From JAAZGD01 sp034003765 (GTDB taxonomy: Bacteria > Bacillota > Clostridia > Peptostreptococcales > Anaerovoracaceae): a stretch of 64,000 bases of DNA. The stretch covers positions 1-64,000 of the forward strand of contig JAVEXZ010000002.1 of assembly GCA_034003765.1 (NCBI GenBank), read 5' to 3'. Shown piece after piece: positions 34,929 to 44,381 of the stretch. Both the position numbers and the translations under genes were made by a program. The notes under the pieces are model-generated. The model did no database searches. It worked only from the letters and a program-made list of their open reading frames with translations, and was not told the origin of the DNA. Within the stretch, counting starts at the first letter, position 1, and every line of letters starts with the position of its first letter.

Positions 34929-37406
34929 TTACTCCTTCATTACTACAATATTTAATAACTTATCTGGAACTGCAACTATTTTGATGATTTTTTTGTCCTT
35001 GATTAATAGGTCTACCGACTGCTCTTCCATACAAGTTTTTTCGAATTCTTCTTTTGAAAGTCCGCAAGCAATATTCAGCCTTTCTTTGACTTTACCGTTA
35101 ATTTGGACCACAACCTCTACTGTCTCTCTGACCAAGGCCTTTTCATCATATGTGGGCCAAGGATGACGATATAGAGTTTCACTCTTCCCAAGGCTTTCCC
35201 ACATCTCCTCGCAGATATGGGGAACAAAGGGTGATAGGATTAAGACAAGACTTTCTATAGTCTGGGCTAATAATCCAATGTTTCTAGTTTCTTGTTCTTT
35301 ATACTTATAGAGCTCATTGACCAGCTCCATTATAGATGAAATTGCTGTATTAAAATTGAACCTGCCACCGATATCCTCTGTGCACCTTTTAACTGAATGG
35401 TTAAGTCTAAAGGCTAATTCTTTGTCTCTCTCATTTTCCAGTATGTAATTTTTTGGGGCTCCTTTAATAAGATCTGCGAGTTCGAAAACCACCCTATATA
35501 CACGGTTTAGGAAACGGAAGGCACCTTCTACCCCAGCTTCTGACCAGTCTAGTTCTCTGTCTGGAGGGGCAGCGAAAAGGATAAATAAACGGGCAGTGTC
35601 CGCTCCGTACTTATGGATAATTTCCTCTGGTGATACAACGTTACCCAAAGATTTGCTCATCTTTCTTCCATCTTTGATAACCATTCCTTGTGTTAGGAGA
35701 TTTTCAAAGGGTTCTTGGTGAGATACCAAACCCCAGTCATAAAGGGCCATTTGGAAGAATCTAGAATACAGTAAATGAAGGATGGCATGTTCAACTCCAC
35801 CGATATACTGATCTACATTCATCCAGTATTTTTGCTTTTCAAAATCCCAAGCTTTATCTTCATTCCTAGGATCGCAATACCTTAAGAAGTACCACGAACT
35901 ATCAAGGAAGGTATCCATTGTGTCCATTTCTCTTTTAGCTGATTTTCCACACTTAGGACAATTACAAAGAGCAAATGTTTTTGATGTGGCTAAGGGTGAT
36001 TCTCCCTTTCCCGTAAATTCCACATCTGTTGGAAGTAGTACTGGAAGGTTTTCTTCTTTTTCTGGAACCCAACCACAGTCTTCGCAGTGGATCATTGGAA
36101 TAGGAGCTCCCCAATACCTTTGGCGAGATATCAGCCAGTCTCTTAACCTAAAGTTTATGGATTTTTTCCCAATACCTTTAGATTCAACATATTCTGTAAT
36201 TTTCTCCATGGCATCTTGATTAGCCATTCCATTGAATTGGTCAGAGTTAATCATCTTTCCATCAGAAATAAATGCTTCTTTAAGGTCATTAACATTGATC
36301 TCAGGGTTTTCGGGATCAAGAACCGGAATAATCTCTAAGGCAAATTTCTTAGCGAACTCAAAGTCCCTTTGGTCATGTGCAGGAACAGCCATTATGGCTC
36401 CCGTGCCATAATCCATTAGGACATAATCGGAAATATAAATAGGAACCCTTTTGCCATTGAGGGGATTTATTGAATACCTATCAATGAAAACCCCAGTTTT
36501 CTCATTTTCAGTAGATGTTCTCTCTATATCCGTTCTATGTTGACACTCTTCTATGTAGCTAAGAGCCTCTTCCTCATGTGCCCCACCCTTGATTAAGTGT
36601 TTTACGAAAGGGTGCTCAGGGGATAAAACCATGTAGGTAACTCCATAAAGAGTATCAGGGCGAGTGGTGAATATCTTTAGACTTTCATGATAGTCTTCTA
36701 TTTCAAAATCTACTTCTGCACCAATAGATTTTCCAATCCAATTGCTTTGCATTACTTTAACCTTGTTGGGCCAGCCATCAAGGTCATCAAGGTTATTTAA
36801 GAGGCGGTCTGCATAATCCGTGATTTTCAGATACCATTGTGATAATTCCTTTTTTTTAACTTGTGTACTGCATCGCTCACAACCACCATCTACAACCTGT
36901 TCATTTGCCAACACTGTTTGACAGCTGGGGCACCAGTTAACTGGGTTTTCCTTTTTATAGGCTATACCATGGTTGAAAAACTGTATAAAAATCCACTGCA
37001 TCCATTTATAGTAGCCTGGATGGCAAGTAGCTATTTCTCGACTCCAATCATATGACAATCCCATCTCTTTGAGTTGGCTTGTCATCTCCTCAATATTGGT
37101 CCAAGTCCATTTTGCAGGTTCCACATTATTTTTGATAGCAGCATTCTCTGCTGGTAAACCAAAGCTATCATATCCCATTGGATGCAATACATTAAAACCA
37201 TTCATAGTCTTAAACCTGCTGATTACATCCCCGATTGAATAATTTCTCACGTGTCCCATATGAAGCTTCCCTGAAGGATATGGGAACATTTCTAAAAGAT
37301 AATATTTTTCTTTGGAAGAATCCTCTTCTACTTCAAAGGTCTTATTTGTTTCCCAGTAAGATTGCCACTTTTCTTCTATGGATTTAAAGTCGTACCGTTC
37401 ATTCAT
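34929..37406 (-). CDS. leuS: Leucyl-tRNA synthetase
   Basis: An 825-residue class I synthetase. HIGH-type motif PSGKLHMGHVRNYSIGD near residue 44, the CP1 editing domain with TTRPDTLYG and the conserved GTGAIMAVPAHDQRD, zinc-like CXXC pairs, and KMSKS in GRKMSKSLGN. There is no T-box leader because rsfS overlaps its start by eight bases. Confidence 0.98.
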   Translation of the reverse strand: MNERYDFKSIEEKWQSYWETNKTFEVEEDSSKEKYYLLEMFPYPSGKLHMGHVRNYSIGDVISRFKTMNGFNVLHPMGYDSFGLPAENAAIKNNVEPAKWTWTNIEEMTSQLKEMGLSYDWSREIATCHPGYYKWMQWIFIQFFNHGIAYKKENPVNWCPSCQTVLANEQVVDGGCERCSTQVKKKELSQWYLKITDYADRLLNNLDDLDGWPNKVKVMQSNWIGKSIGAEVDFEIEDYHESLKIFTTRPDTLYGVTYMVLSPEHPFVKHLIKGGAHEEEALSYIEECQHRTDIERTSTENEKTGVFIDRYSINPLNGKRVPIYISDYVLMDYGTGAIMAVPAHDQRDFEFAKKFALEIIPVLDPENPEINVNDLKEAFISDGKMINSDQFNGMANQDAMEKITEYVESKGIGKKSINFRLRDWLISRQRYWGAPIPMIHCEDCGWVPEKEENLPVLLPTDVEFTGKGESPLATSKTFALCNCPKCGKSAKREMDTMDTFLDSSWYFLRYCDPRNEDKAWDFEKQKYWMNVDQYIGGVEHAILHLLYSRFFQMALYDWGLVSHQEPFENLLTQGMVIKDGRKMSKSLGNVVSPEEIIHKYGADTARLFILFAAPPDRELDWSEAGVEGAFRFLNRVYRVVFELADLIKGAPKNYILENERDKELAFRLNHSVKRCTEDIGGRFNFNTAISSIMELVNELYKYKEQETRNIGLLAQTIESLVLILSPFVPHICEEMWESLGKSETLYRHPWPTYDEKALVRETVEVVVQINGKVKERLNIACGLSKEEFEKTCMEEQSVDLLIKDKKIIKIVAVPDKLLNIVVMKE

Positions 37407-37755
37407 TTTCGCTGCCCTCCAGGCTAATAAAGTTTCCGTCTCCCCATGCCTTTTCTATGTTGTATCTTTCTCTCATTTCTGTGGTGAGTAGGTTGACTAT
37501 TACATCACCGTAATCCATAAGAATCCATCCAGACCTTCTATGGCCTTCGATGCCCTTTGGAGACAAACCTTCTTTTTGAAAACGGTCTTCCACTTCTTCA
37601 CTGAGACTTCCAATTTGTATTTCGCTATTACCTGATGCTAGAACAAAAAAATCTGCAAAAGAAGCTTTTTCTCTGATATCTATAATAATTATATCTCGAG
37701 CCTTTTTGTCCTCTAATATTTTTGCTGCTTTTAATGCCAGTTCTCTATTTTCCAT
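37399..37755 (-). CDS. rsfS: Ribosomal silencing factor RsfS
   Basis: A 118-residue RsfS/YbeB/Iojap protein that binds L14 and blocks subunit joining when nutrients are scarce. DIIIIDIREKASFADFFVLASG and GWILMDYGDVIVNL are the family hallmarks. It overlaps the nadD-yqeK gene by 11 bases and leuS by eight. Confidence 0.96.
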   Translation of the reverse strand: MENRELALKAAKILEDKKARDIIIIDIREKASFADFFVLASGNSEIQIGSLSEEVEDRFQKEGLSPKGIEGHRRSGWILMDYGDVIVNLLTTEMRERYNIEKAWGDGNFISLEGSENE

Positions 37756-38926
37756 TCAAATCCTCCTCTATTTTCTCCATTTTCTCCATAATATCATTTT
37801 TAGCCTCAACTGTATCATTATCTAAATAATAACCTTTTTCCTCTATAAAAGATATGGATTGGTCTAAAGAAGCTAAAAGAGCCTTGTCTAAGTCTAAAAA
37901 AGCTATTTTTCTTAGGTCTTCTACACCAGGGTAATTGCGATTTGGTTCAATGGCATCTGCAAGGTAGATTATCTTTTCCAGAAGGCTCATCCCTTTTCTA
38001 CCTGTTGTATGGTATCTAACTGCATTTAAAACATCATTGTCTTTTATATCAAAATCTTTGATCATCAGCTCGGCTCCTACTTTGCCGTGGGCTAAATTTG
38101 GATTATCCAGGTATTTACCATCAAGTCCCAAATCCTTAACATACTGGTTTAACTGTTCTTTTTCCATTCCTCTGCAAATATCATGAAAAAGAGCTGCTGT
38201 TCTTATTTTTTGCTTATCTCCACCATAAATTTCCCCCAGTTTCAGGGCTGTCTCCTCAACCCCCATTGTGTGCAGCCGTCTTTTTTCGGAATAATTCTGG
38301 TGTATATATTCACGTATATCTTCGTTGAGATATAATCCATGGCCAAGTATATAGTCTTCAACTTTTTCTGGAACTGAAGATCCTAAATTCCCCTTGGCCC
38401 CTGCCCTATTCCTAATTGAGGTGGACTCTTGCTTTACTAGGTTGTTTTTTAAAAAAACAAGATGGGTTCCATATTTTTCTCTTACCTTATTGGCTACATC
38501 TTGTAAGTCATTTTCATCGTATCCAGGTCTTCCCCCAATAACAAATGTGTAGTCCCTTAACAAATCCTCTGCATTTTTCCACTCCAGAATTTTCAAAAAT
38601 GTATCTGTACCCATTAAGAAGCATACTGAATCATGAGGATATTCCTCTTTGAAATGGTTCATTGTATCAATTGTGTATGATATACCCTTTTTTTCAAGTT
38701 CATAACTGCTTATTTCAGCCTGGGGAAGGTCTTGAAATGCTAACTTAAGCATATTTAACCTATCTTCACCTGAGCTTACCTCCTGGTGGACTTTAAAAGG
38801 CTGTATTCTGGCTGGAACCACTATTAATTTGTCAAAAGGGACTTGCTCTATGGCGCTTTTTGCCAAGGCTATGTGCCCATTATGAACGGGATCAAATGTA
38901 CCTCCAAAGATTCCTATTTTCATCAT
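37745..38926 (-). CDS. nadD: Fused nicotinate-nucleotide adenylyltransferase (NadD) and YqeK-type HD hydrolase
   Basis: 393 residues with two enzymes in one chain. Residues 1-200 are NadD: GGTFDPVHNGH (8-18) and the STSIRNR motif near 168-174, making deamido-NAD from NaMN and ATP. Residues 205-390 are an HD-domain YqeK protein: H219, H248-D249 (LFHDICRG), and a late D in YLADAIEPNR; YqeK proteins hydrolyse Ap4A. In B. subtilis these are separate adjacent genes. No stop or frameshift signal is seen at the junction. rsfS follows. Confidence 0.93.
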   Translation of the reverse strand: MMKIGIFGGTFDPVHNGHIALAKSAIEQVPFDKLIVVPARIQPFKVHQEVSSGEDRLNMLKLAFQDLPQAEISSYELEKKGISYTIDTMNHFKEEYPHDSVCFLMGTDTFLKILEWKNAEDLLRDYTFVIGGRPGYDENDLQDVANKVREKYGTHLVFLKNNLVKQESTSIRNRAGAKGNLGSSVPEKVEDYILGHGLYLNEDIREYIHQNYSEKRRLHTMGVEETALKLGEIYGGDKQKIRTAALFHDICRGMEKEQLNQYVKDLGLDGKYLDNPNLAHGKVGAELMIKDFDIKDNDVLNAVRYHTTGRKGMSLLEKIIYLADAIEPNRNYPGVEDLRKIAFLDLDKALLASLDQSISFIEEKGYYLDNDTVEAKNDIMEKMEKIEEDLNGK

Positions 38927-40687
38927 CTACCTCAATTTAATTGATAGTTCTTCTAATTGGGCATCATTTGCATCGCTAGGGGCTCCAGAAACCAAGCACT
39001 GGGCATTTTGGTTTTTTGGAAATGCAATCATTTCACGAATACTCTTTTCTCCTGCTAATAGCATGGCAATACGATCTAAGCCAAAAGCAATGCCTCCATG
39101 GGGAGGAGTACCATATCTAAAGGCCTCTAATAAGAAGCCAAATTTGCTCTCGGCTTCTTCATCAGGGATTCCTAGAACTTCAAACATGGTTTTTTGAAGT
39201 TCTCTGTTATGAATTCTTATAGACCCACCCCCAAGCTCTACTCCATTTAGGACTAAATCATAGGCTTGGGCCTTGACCTTTAGGGGGTCTTCTTTCAATA
39301 ATGGAATATCTTCTATCTTAGGTGATGTAAATGGGTGGTGCATGGCACTTAAAGACCCATCTTCATCATTTTGCTCATAAAGTGGGAAATCAACAACCCA
39401 GAGATAATTAAATTTTTTATTATCTAGGAGCCCTAATTTTCCAGCCAGGTCTCTTCTTAAAAATCCCAGACTATCAAATACAATTTTTGCTCGGTCTGCA
39501 ACAATAAGTATAAGATCTCCAGGTCCTCCTTCAAAAACCTTTACGATCTCTCTAAGCTGGTCTTCTGTAAAAAACTTATTAACTGAAGATGTTATACCAG
39601 TGTCATCAACCTTGATCCAAATCATTCCTTTGGCTTTAAAGTGTTTTATTGATTCGGTCATTTTGTCTATATCTTTTCTTGAAAAAGCAGAAGCACCATC
39701 TGTGATACAGATCCCTCTAATATCCCCACCATTTTCTAAGGCCTGTTCAAAAAGGCCAAATCCGCAATCCACAAAATATTCGTTTAGCTTCTTTAATTCA
39801 AATCCAAACCTTGTATCGGGTTTGTCTGACCCATAGCGTTCCATAGCATCATGGTAAGTGAGTTTTAGGAAGGGTCTTGTTATATCTATACCCATAGCAT
39901 CCTTCATAAGCTTAACAATAAAACCTTCCTGTATCTCTAAAACATCCTCAACTTCTACAAATGACATTTCTAAGTCAATTTGGGTAAATTCAGGCTGCCT
40001 ATCTGCCCTTAAATCTTCATCTCTAAAGCACTTTACAATCTGCATATACCTATCAGTAGCTCCCACCATCAATAATTGCTTGTACATTTGTGGGGATTGA
40101 GGCAAGGCATAGAACTTTCCTGAATTAACTCTGGAAGGGACCAAATAGTCTCGTGCTCCTTCAGGTGTTGGCTTAATAAGCATAGGAGTCTCTACTTCAG
40201 TGAAACCTTGCTCTTCATAGTAGTCTCTTGCAATTTTTGTAATTTGATGACGAAGAGTAAAATTCTTTTGCATCTTGGCTTTTCTCATATCTAGATATCT
40301 GTATTTAAGTCTCAAGTTTTCGTCTACTTGATCGTCATCTTTGATATAGATAGGTGGAGTCTCGGCTTGGGAATAAATCACCATTTCGATTGCTGCAACT
40401 TCTATTTCACCACTTGGAATCTCAGGGTTGGGAGTTTGTCTGTTTCGAACAAGTCCCCTAATGCCAACTACAAATTCTCCATGAAGGGATTTTGCTTCTT
40501 CCAACAATCCTTTGGGAGTCTCATCATCAAATATTATTTGAGTAAGGCCAGTTTTATCCCTTAAGTCTACAAAGACTAAGCCCCCCTGATCTCTTGCTTT
40601 AGCTACCCATCCATTAAGTATTACTTCTTGTCCCACATTATTTTTATTTAGCACACCGCACATATGGGTTCTCTTTAATATGGCCAT
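38927..40687 (-). CDS. aspS: Aspartyl-tRNA synthetase
   Basis: A 586-residue bacterial-type class IIb synthetase: N-terminal OB anticodon-binding domain (about 1-105), class II motifs including PQSPQMYKQLLM and CFRDEDLRADRQPEFTQID, the GAD insertion domain (about 300-410), and motif 3 GIAFGLDRIAML. The next gene begins one base after its stop. Confidence 0.97.
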   Translation of the reverse strand: MAILKRTHMCGVLNKNNVGQEVILNGWVAKARDQGGLVFVDLRDKTGLTQIIFDDETPKGLLEEAKSLHGEFVVGIRGLVRNRQTPNPEIPSGEIEVAAIEMVIYSQAETPPIYIKDDDQVDENLRLKYRYLDMRKAKMQKNFTLRHQITKIARDYYEEQGFTEVETPMLIKPTPEGARDYLVPSRVNSGKFYALPQSPQMYKQLLMVGATDRYMQIVKCFRDEDLRADRQPEFTQIDLEMSFVEVEDVLEIQEGFIVKLMKDAMGIDITRPFLKLTYHDAMERYGSDKPDTRFGFELKKLNEYFVDCGFGLFEQALENGGDIRGICITDGASAFSRKDIDKMTESIKHFKAKGMIWIKVDDTGITSSVNKFFTEDQLREIVKVFEGGPGDLILIVADRAKIVFDSLGFLRRDLAGKLGLLDNKKFNYLWVVDFPLYEQNDEDGSLSAMHHPFTSPKIEDIPLLKEDPLKVKAQAYDLVLNGVELGGGSIRIHNRELQKTMFEVLGIPDEEAESKFGFLLEAFRYGTPPHGGIAFGLDRIAMLLAGEKSIREMIAFPKNQNAQCLVSGAPSDANDAQLEELSIKLR

Positions 40688-40692
40688 TTTTT

Positions 40693-41958
40693 CTAAACTC
40701 CCTTATTCTCTTCAAGATATGATCCTAAATCTTCAAAAGGCAACTCAATTTGTTGGCCTGTTGCCATGTTCTTTATGTTCATCCGATTTTTTGCTAGTTC
40801 ATCGTCACCTATTACAGCAGTATACTTTGCATTCAGCCTGTCAGAATACTTTAATTGCCCTTTAATATTTCTCATCAAGCTATCCATTTGAACACTATGG
40901 CCCTTGGTTCTTAAATCTCTTGCTAATTTTAGTCCATATGCCTTTGCTGGCTCTCCCATAACTGCAATAAAGAGTTCTGGCGCTTCTGGCTCAGGTATAA
41001 CCACACCATTAGATTCCATTACAAGGAGTAGCCTCTCAATCCCTAGTCCAAATCCAACTCCTGGGATTGGTGGGCCTCCCAACTGTTCTATCAAGTAGTC
41101 GTATCTCCCTCCACCGCAAATTGTGCCTTGGGCTCCAATGCTGTTTGTAACAAATTCAAAAGCGGTTTTTGTATAATAATCTAGGCCTCTTACAATTCCT
41201 GAATCAATGATAAATGGAATTCCCGAAGAGTTTAGATTGCCTTGCAAATCATCAAAGGCATCTTGGCATTCATCACACAAATAGTCTAGCATATTTGGTG
41301 CTCCCACCACTAAAGCCTGGCAGACTTCACTTTTACAGTCCATTATTCTCAGTGGATTCTTTTCATATCTCACTTTACATGTATCACAAAGGTCATCGTA
41401 TTTTCCTTCCAAGAATTCTCGTAGAGCTTTTCTATGGTTTTCTCTGCAAGAGGGACAACCGATGCTATTTATTCTGAGTTCGATGTCCCTAATACCCATT
41501 TCCATAAGGAAGTCGTAGCCCAAAGCTATAACTTCAGCATCAGCAACCATATTAGAAGTGCCAAATATCTCAATACCAAATTGATGAAATTCTCTTAGTC
41601 GTCCCGATTGAGGTTTTTCATATCTAAAACAAGGAATATCATAATAATATTTTGTAGGTTGAACTTCTGCATACTGCTTTTGCTCAACGAAGGCTCGAAC
41701 CACTGGAGAAGTACCTTCAGGCCTTAAAGTTATGCTTCTTTGGCCATAGTCCATAAATGTATACATTTGCTTTTCTACAATATCTGTAGTATCTCCTACC
41801 CCTCTTGTAAAAAGTTCCGTATGTTCAAAAACAGGAGTCCTGACTTCCTTAAAACCATACCTCTTACATATTCCAGCAAAGGCTTTTTCTACATAGTGCC
41901 ATTTATATATCTGGTTTGGTAATACGTCCTTGGTTCCTTTTGGTGCACTGATTATCAT
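40693..41958 (-). CDS. hisS: Histidyl-tRNA synthetase
   Basis: A 421-residue class II synthetase. Seen: PKGTKDVLP at the start, motif 2 FRYEKPQSGRLREFHQFGIE, the histidine-binding GLDYYTKTAFEF, and GVGFGLGIERL (motif 3), followed by a C-terminal anticodon-binding domain. It pairs with aspS, as in most Firmicutes, and overlaps hemZ by four bases (ATGA). Confidence 0.98.
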   Translation of the reverse strand: MIISAPKGTKDVLPNQIYKWHYVEKAFAGICKRYGFKEVRTPVFEHTELFTRGVGDTTDIVEKQMYTFMDYGQRSITLRPEGTSPVVRAFVEQKQYAEVQPTKYYYDIPCFRYEKPQSGRLREFHQFGIEIFGTSNMVADAEVIALGYDFLMEMGIRDIELRINSIGCPSCRENHRKALREFLEGKYDDLCDTCKVRYEKNPLRIMDCKSEVCQALVVGAPNMLDYLCDECQDAFDDLQGNLNSSGIPFIIDSGIVRGLDYYTKTAFEFVTNSIGAQGTICGGGRYDYLIEQLGGPPIPGVGFGLGIERLLLVMESNGVVIPEPEAPELFIAVMGEPAKAYGLKLARDLRTKGHSVQMDSLMRNIKGQLKYSDRLNAKYTAVIGDDELAKNRMNIKNMATGQQIELPFEDLGSYLEENKGV

Positions 41959-43355
41959 AACATCTCCTCCATAAATAAGTTGTTCTTCTTCCTCTCTATC
42001 ATCTCATCGATTCGTTCTATGTAAATCTTGTAATTAGCCACATTTGGAACACGTTCTAATCGGTCTTCTTCCGGATAATAGGCCTTACTGATTCCACCAG
42101 CTCCCAAAGCTATTAGGGATTGGTGTTCATCCATAATTCTTACATTGTAAATACAAATGGCCCCCTCTTTACAGTATCCAACATTTTCTAAGCCACCAGC
42201 CATATGCTTTTGCCTATATAGATAATAGGGACGATAGGCTGCCTCTGGAAGAAGTGTGTGAGCTTTTTCTAGCATTTCTTCTACAATGTCTCCAGCCCTA
42301 TAATGGTAGTATTTATCCTCCATCAATAGTGGGGAGGCTTTTTTTACTGCCAGGGTGTGTAGTGTGATATTGTCTGGTCCTTGGTTAATCATTGCTTTAA
42401 GGGTCTTCTGAAAATCTTCTGGGTTTTCACCAGGCAGGCCTGCAATTATATCAGAATTGATCTTAAATCCAAAGGGTTTTGCTAGTTCAAAGGCTTCTAT
42501 TATATCTTCTGGACTATGGCTTCTGCCTATTCTTTCCAAGGTCTTCTCATTCATTGATTGAGGGTTAATACTTATCCTATCAACTCCATAATCTTTTAAG
42601 ACACTTAGTTTATCTTGGGATATGGTATCTGGTCTTCCTGCTTCCACTGTAAACTCTTTGAGCGCCTCTTTAGAAAATGTCTGGTCTAGAGTTTTCATTA
42701 GCCTCTCCAAGCCTTTTAAGTGAAGTGCAGTAGGGGTGCCTCCACCAATATAAATGGTTTCTGGGACCTTATTAGCCCTTTCCATTAGCTTGCCAACAGT
42801 AATAATCTCTTGGACTAAGGCATCAAGGTATTGGTCCATTTCATCTTGGCTTCCTTGGTTAGAGGTAAAGCTGCAGTAGGAGCAACGACTAGGGCAAAAG
42901 GGAATCCCAATGTACAAAGCTAGGTCTTTATGATTATCTTCTATGTGTTCTTGTTGATAATTATAAATATCCAAAAGTAAATTCACTTTATCTGGGTGGA
43001 GATAATAAAAGTCCCTTAATCTCTTTCTTGTATTATCAAAGCCTATTTCTCTTACTAAATTACCGGTTAATTTAACTGGACGAACCCCAGTCAAAATTCC
43101 CCACTTAGGGCTTTTCTTTGTATATTGAGAAAGCTGCCTATAAATATCCTGCTTAAGGGCTTCTCTTTTATTTGTATCCCAGTTTGGATCTTCTGGACCC
43201 AGCTCAATTTCTACTTCTTCTTGGGGTAAGAACACCTTAGCCAACTCGAGGATTTCATAGGGATTAAAGTTTTCGGGCACACATATATTAAACAAAAGGA
43301 TTGTTAGCCTTTTCAAATTCAATCGTTGTTGGCCCCATATGGCCAGGAAAAACAT
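41955..43355 (-). CDS. hemZ: HemZ-type radical SAM coproporphyrinogen dehydrogenase-like protein
   Basis: Radical SAM protein with CPSRCSYC (about 165-172), then IYIGGGTPTAL and RISINPQSMNEKTL, typical of the HemN/HemZ family. The N-terminal region contains ILTGVRPVKL, a HemZ signature. Family members act on coproporphyrinogen, but HemZ is not always a haem enzyme and no other haem genes are nearby. The start is uncertain: ATG 43355 has GAGG six bases upstream but overlaps the MBL gene by 68 bases, and the first 20 residues look unlike the family; a TTG at about 43295 is an alternative. Confidence 0.85.
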   Translation of the reverse strand: MFFLAIWGQQRLNLKRLTILLFNICVPENFNPYEILELAKVFLPQEEVEIELGPEDPNWDTNKREALKQDIYRQLSQYTKKSPKWGILTGVRPVKLTGNLVREIGFDNTRKRLRDFYYLHPDKVNLLLDIYNYQQEHIEDNHKDLALYIGIPFCPSRCSYCSFTSNQGSQDEMDQYLDALVQEIITVGKLMERANKVPETIYIGGGTPTALHLKGLERLMKTLDQTFSKEALKEFTVEAGRPDTISQDKLSVLKDYGVDRISINPQSMNEKTLERIGRSHSPEDIIEAFELAKPFGFKINSDIIAGLPGENPEDFQKTLKAMINQGPDNITLHTLAVKKASPLLMEDKYYHYRAGDIVEEMLEKAHTLLPEAAYRPYYLYRQKHMAGGLENVGYCKEGAICIYNVRIMDEHQSLIALGAGGISKAYYPEEDRLERVPNVANYKIYIERIDEMIERKKNNLFMEEML

Positions 43356-43908
43356 CTGTTTCCTCTGGCAAGGTGAAGAGCTTGTTGTTAATAGAAGCCT
43401 TTATTTCATCAAAATTACCTCCAGGAAAATCAGTTCTCCCTATACTTTGTCTGAAAAGTGTATCCCCCGTAAATAAGACTTCTCCAACTAAAATACACAT
43501 TCCACCCTTGGTGTGGCCGGGTGTGTGTATAAATGTTAATTGGAAGGGACCAGCTGTAAGTTTTTCTTGATCCTTCACATAAATGTCTGCCTCTATAGAT
43601 ATGGCCTGTCCCCAAATTTCCCTGCTAAAGTTTTGTTTGGGATCTAGTAAAAAGTCTCTTTCATCTTCATGGGCAACAACCTTCATTTGAGGGAATGCTT
43701 TTTTATAGTCAGAAACACCACCAATATGGTCTCCATGACCATGGGTTAGGATTAAATGGCTTACATTTAATCCCCTTTTAACAGCCTCATCAACTAATTC
43801 TTGTTCAAATTTCCCCGCATCTATTATAAAGGCACTTTTAGCCACCTCATCAAATGCAAAATAAGTGTTGCAAGCTCCTCCGCTTTCTCTGTATATAATA
43901 ATATCCAT
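43288..43908 (-). CDS. Metallo-beta-lactamase fold hydrolase (glyoxalase II-like)
   Basis: About 206 residues. The zinc motif LTHGHGDHIGG, then HTPGHTKGG, FTGDTLF and PGHMGPTT, the full set of ligands for a hydroxyacylglutathione-hydrolase-like enzyme. The position between relA-dtd and hemZ is common in Clostridia. The ATG at 43908 is chosen for its AGGAGG nine bases upstream; the in-frame ATG at 43968 lies inside dtd. Substrate not known. Confidence 0.92.
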   Translation of the reverse strand: MDIIIYRESGGACNTYFAFDEVAKSAFIIDAGKFEQELVDEAVKRGLNVSHLILTHGHGDHIGGVSDYKKAFPQMKVVAHEDERDFLLDPKQNFSREIWGQAISIEADIYVKDQEKLTAGPFQLTFIHTPGHTKGGMCILVGEVLFTGDTLFRQSIGRTDFPGGNFDEIKASINNKLFTLPEETDVFPGHMGPTTIEFEKANNPFV

Positions 43909-43921
43909 GTAATTCTTCCTC

Positions 43922-44371
43922 CTAATCGCCTCTTTTGCTATCAATAACCAATGTAACCGGACCGTCATTATGAATCTCTACTGCCATCTCAGCTTGAAAG
44001 ATTCCACTTTCAGTTGGTATCCCCGACTCTTTAATCAAATCAAGGCAGTGTCCGTATAGCCTATTTGCTTGGTCTTGGGGAGCCGCATCCACAAAACTAG
44101 GCCTATTGCCTTTTCTTGTATCTCCATATAGGGTAAATTGAGATACAAGCAAGACTCCGCCATCTACTTGTTCCAGTGAAAGGTTCATTTTGCCTTGGTG
44201 GTCTTCAAAAATTCTCATGTTGACTATTTTCTTAGCTATATAAGAGGCATCTTCTTCTGTGTCTTCATGACCAACTCCCAAGAAGACAACAAAACCTTTA
44301 CCTACCCTGCCAACAATTTTCCCCTTTACAGTGACACTTCCTTGACTTACTCTTTGTATTACTGCCCTCAT
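43922..44371 (-). CDS. dtd: D-aminoacyl-tRNA deacylase
   Basis: About 149 residues from MRAVIQRVSQGSV. The two active-site signatures SQFTLYGD and NDGPVTLVID are present. It removes D-amino acids mis-loaded onto tRNA. The ATG at 44371 has GAGGT just upstream; the in-frame ATG at 44410 would overlap relA and add residues not found in the family. It follows relA, the usual Firmicutes order. Confidence 0.97.
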   Translation of the reverse strand: MRAVIQRVSQGSVTVKGKIVGRVGKGFVVFLGVGHEDTEEDASYIAKKIVNMRIFEDHQGKMNLSLEQVDGGVLLVSQFTLYGDTRKGNRPSFVDAAPQDQANRLYGHCLDLIKESGIPTESGIFQAEMAVEIHNDGPVTLVIDSKRGD

Positions 44372-44381
44372 AAGTACCTCA

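Noticed and set aside
34900..37410. T-box leaders expected before leuS, aspS and hisS.
   Set aside because: All three starts overlap or abut the preceding gene, leaving no room for a leader.
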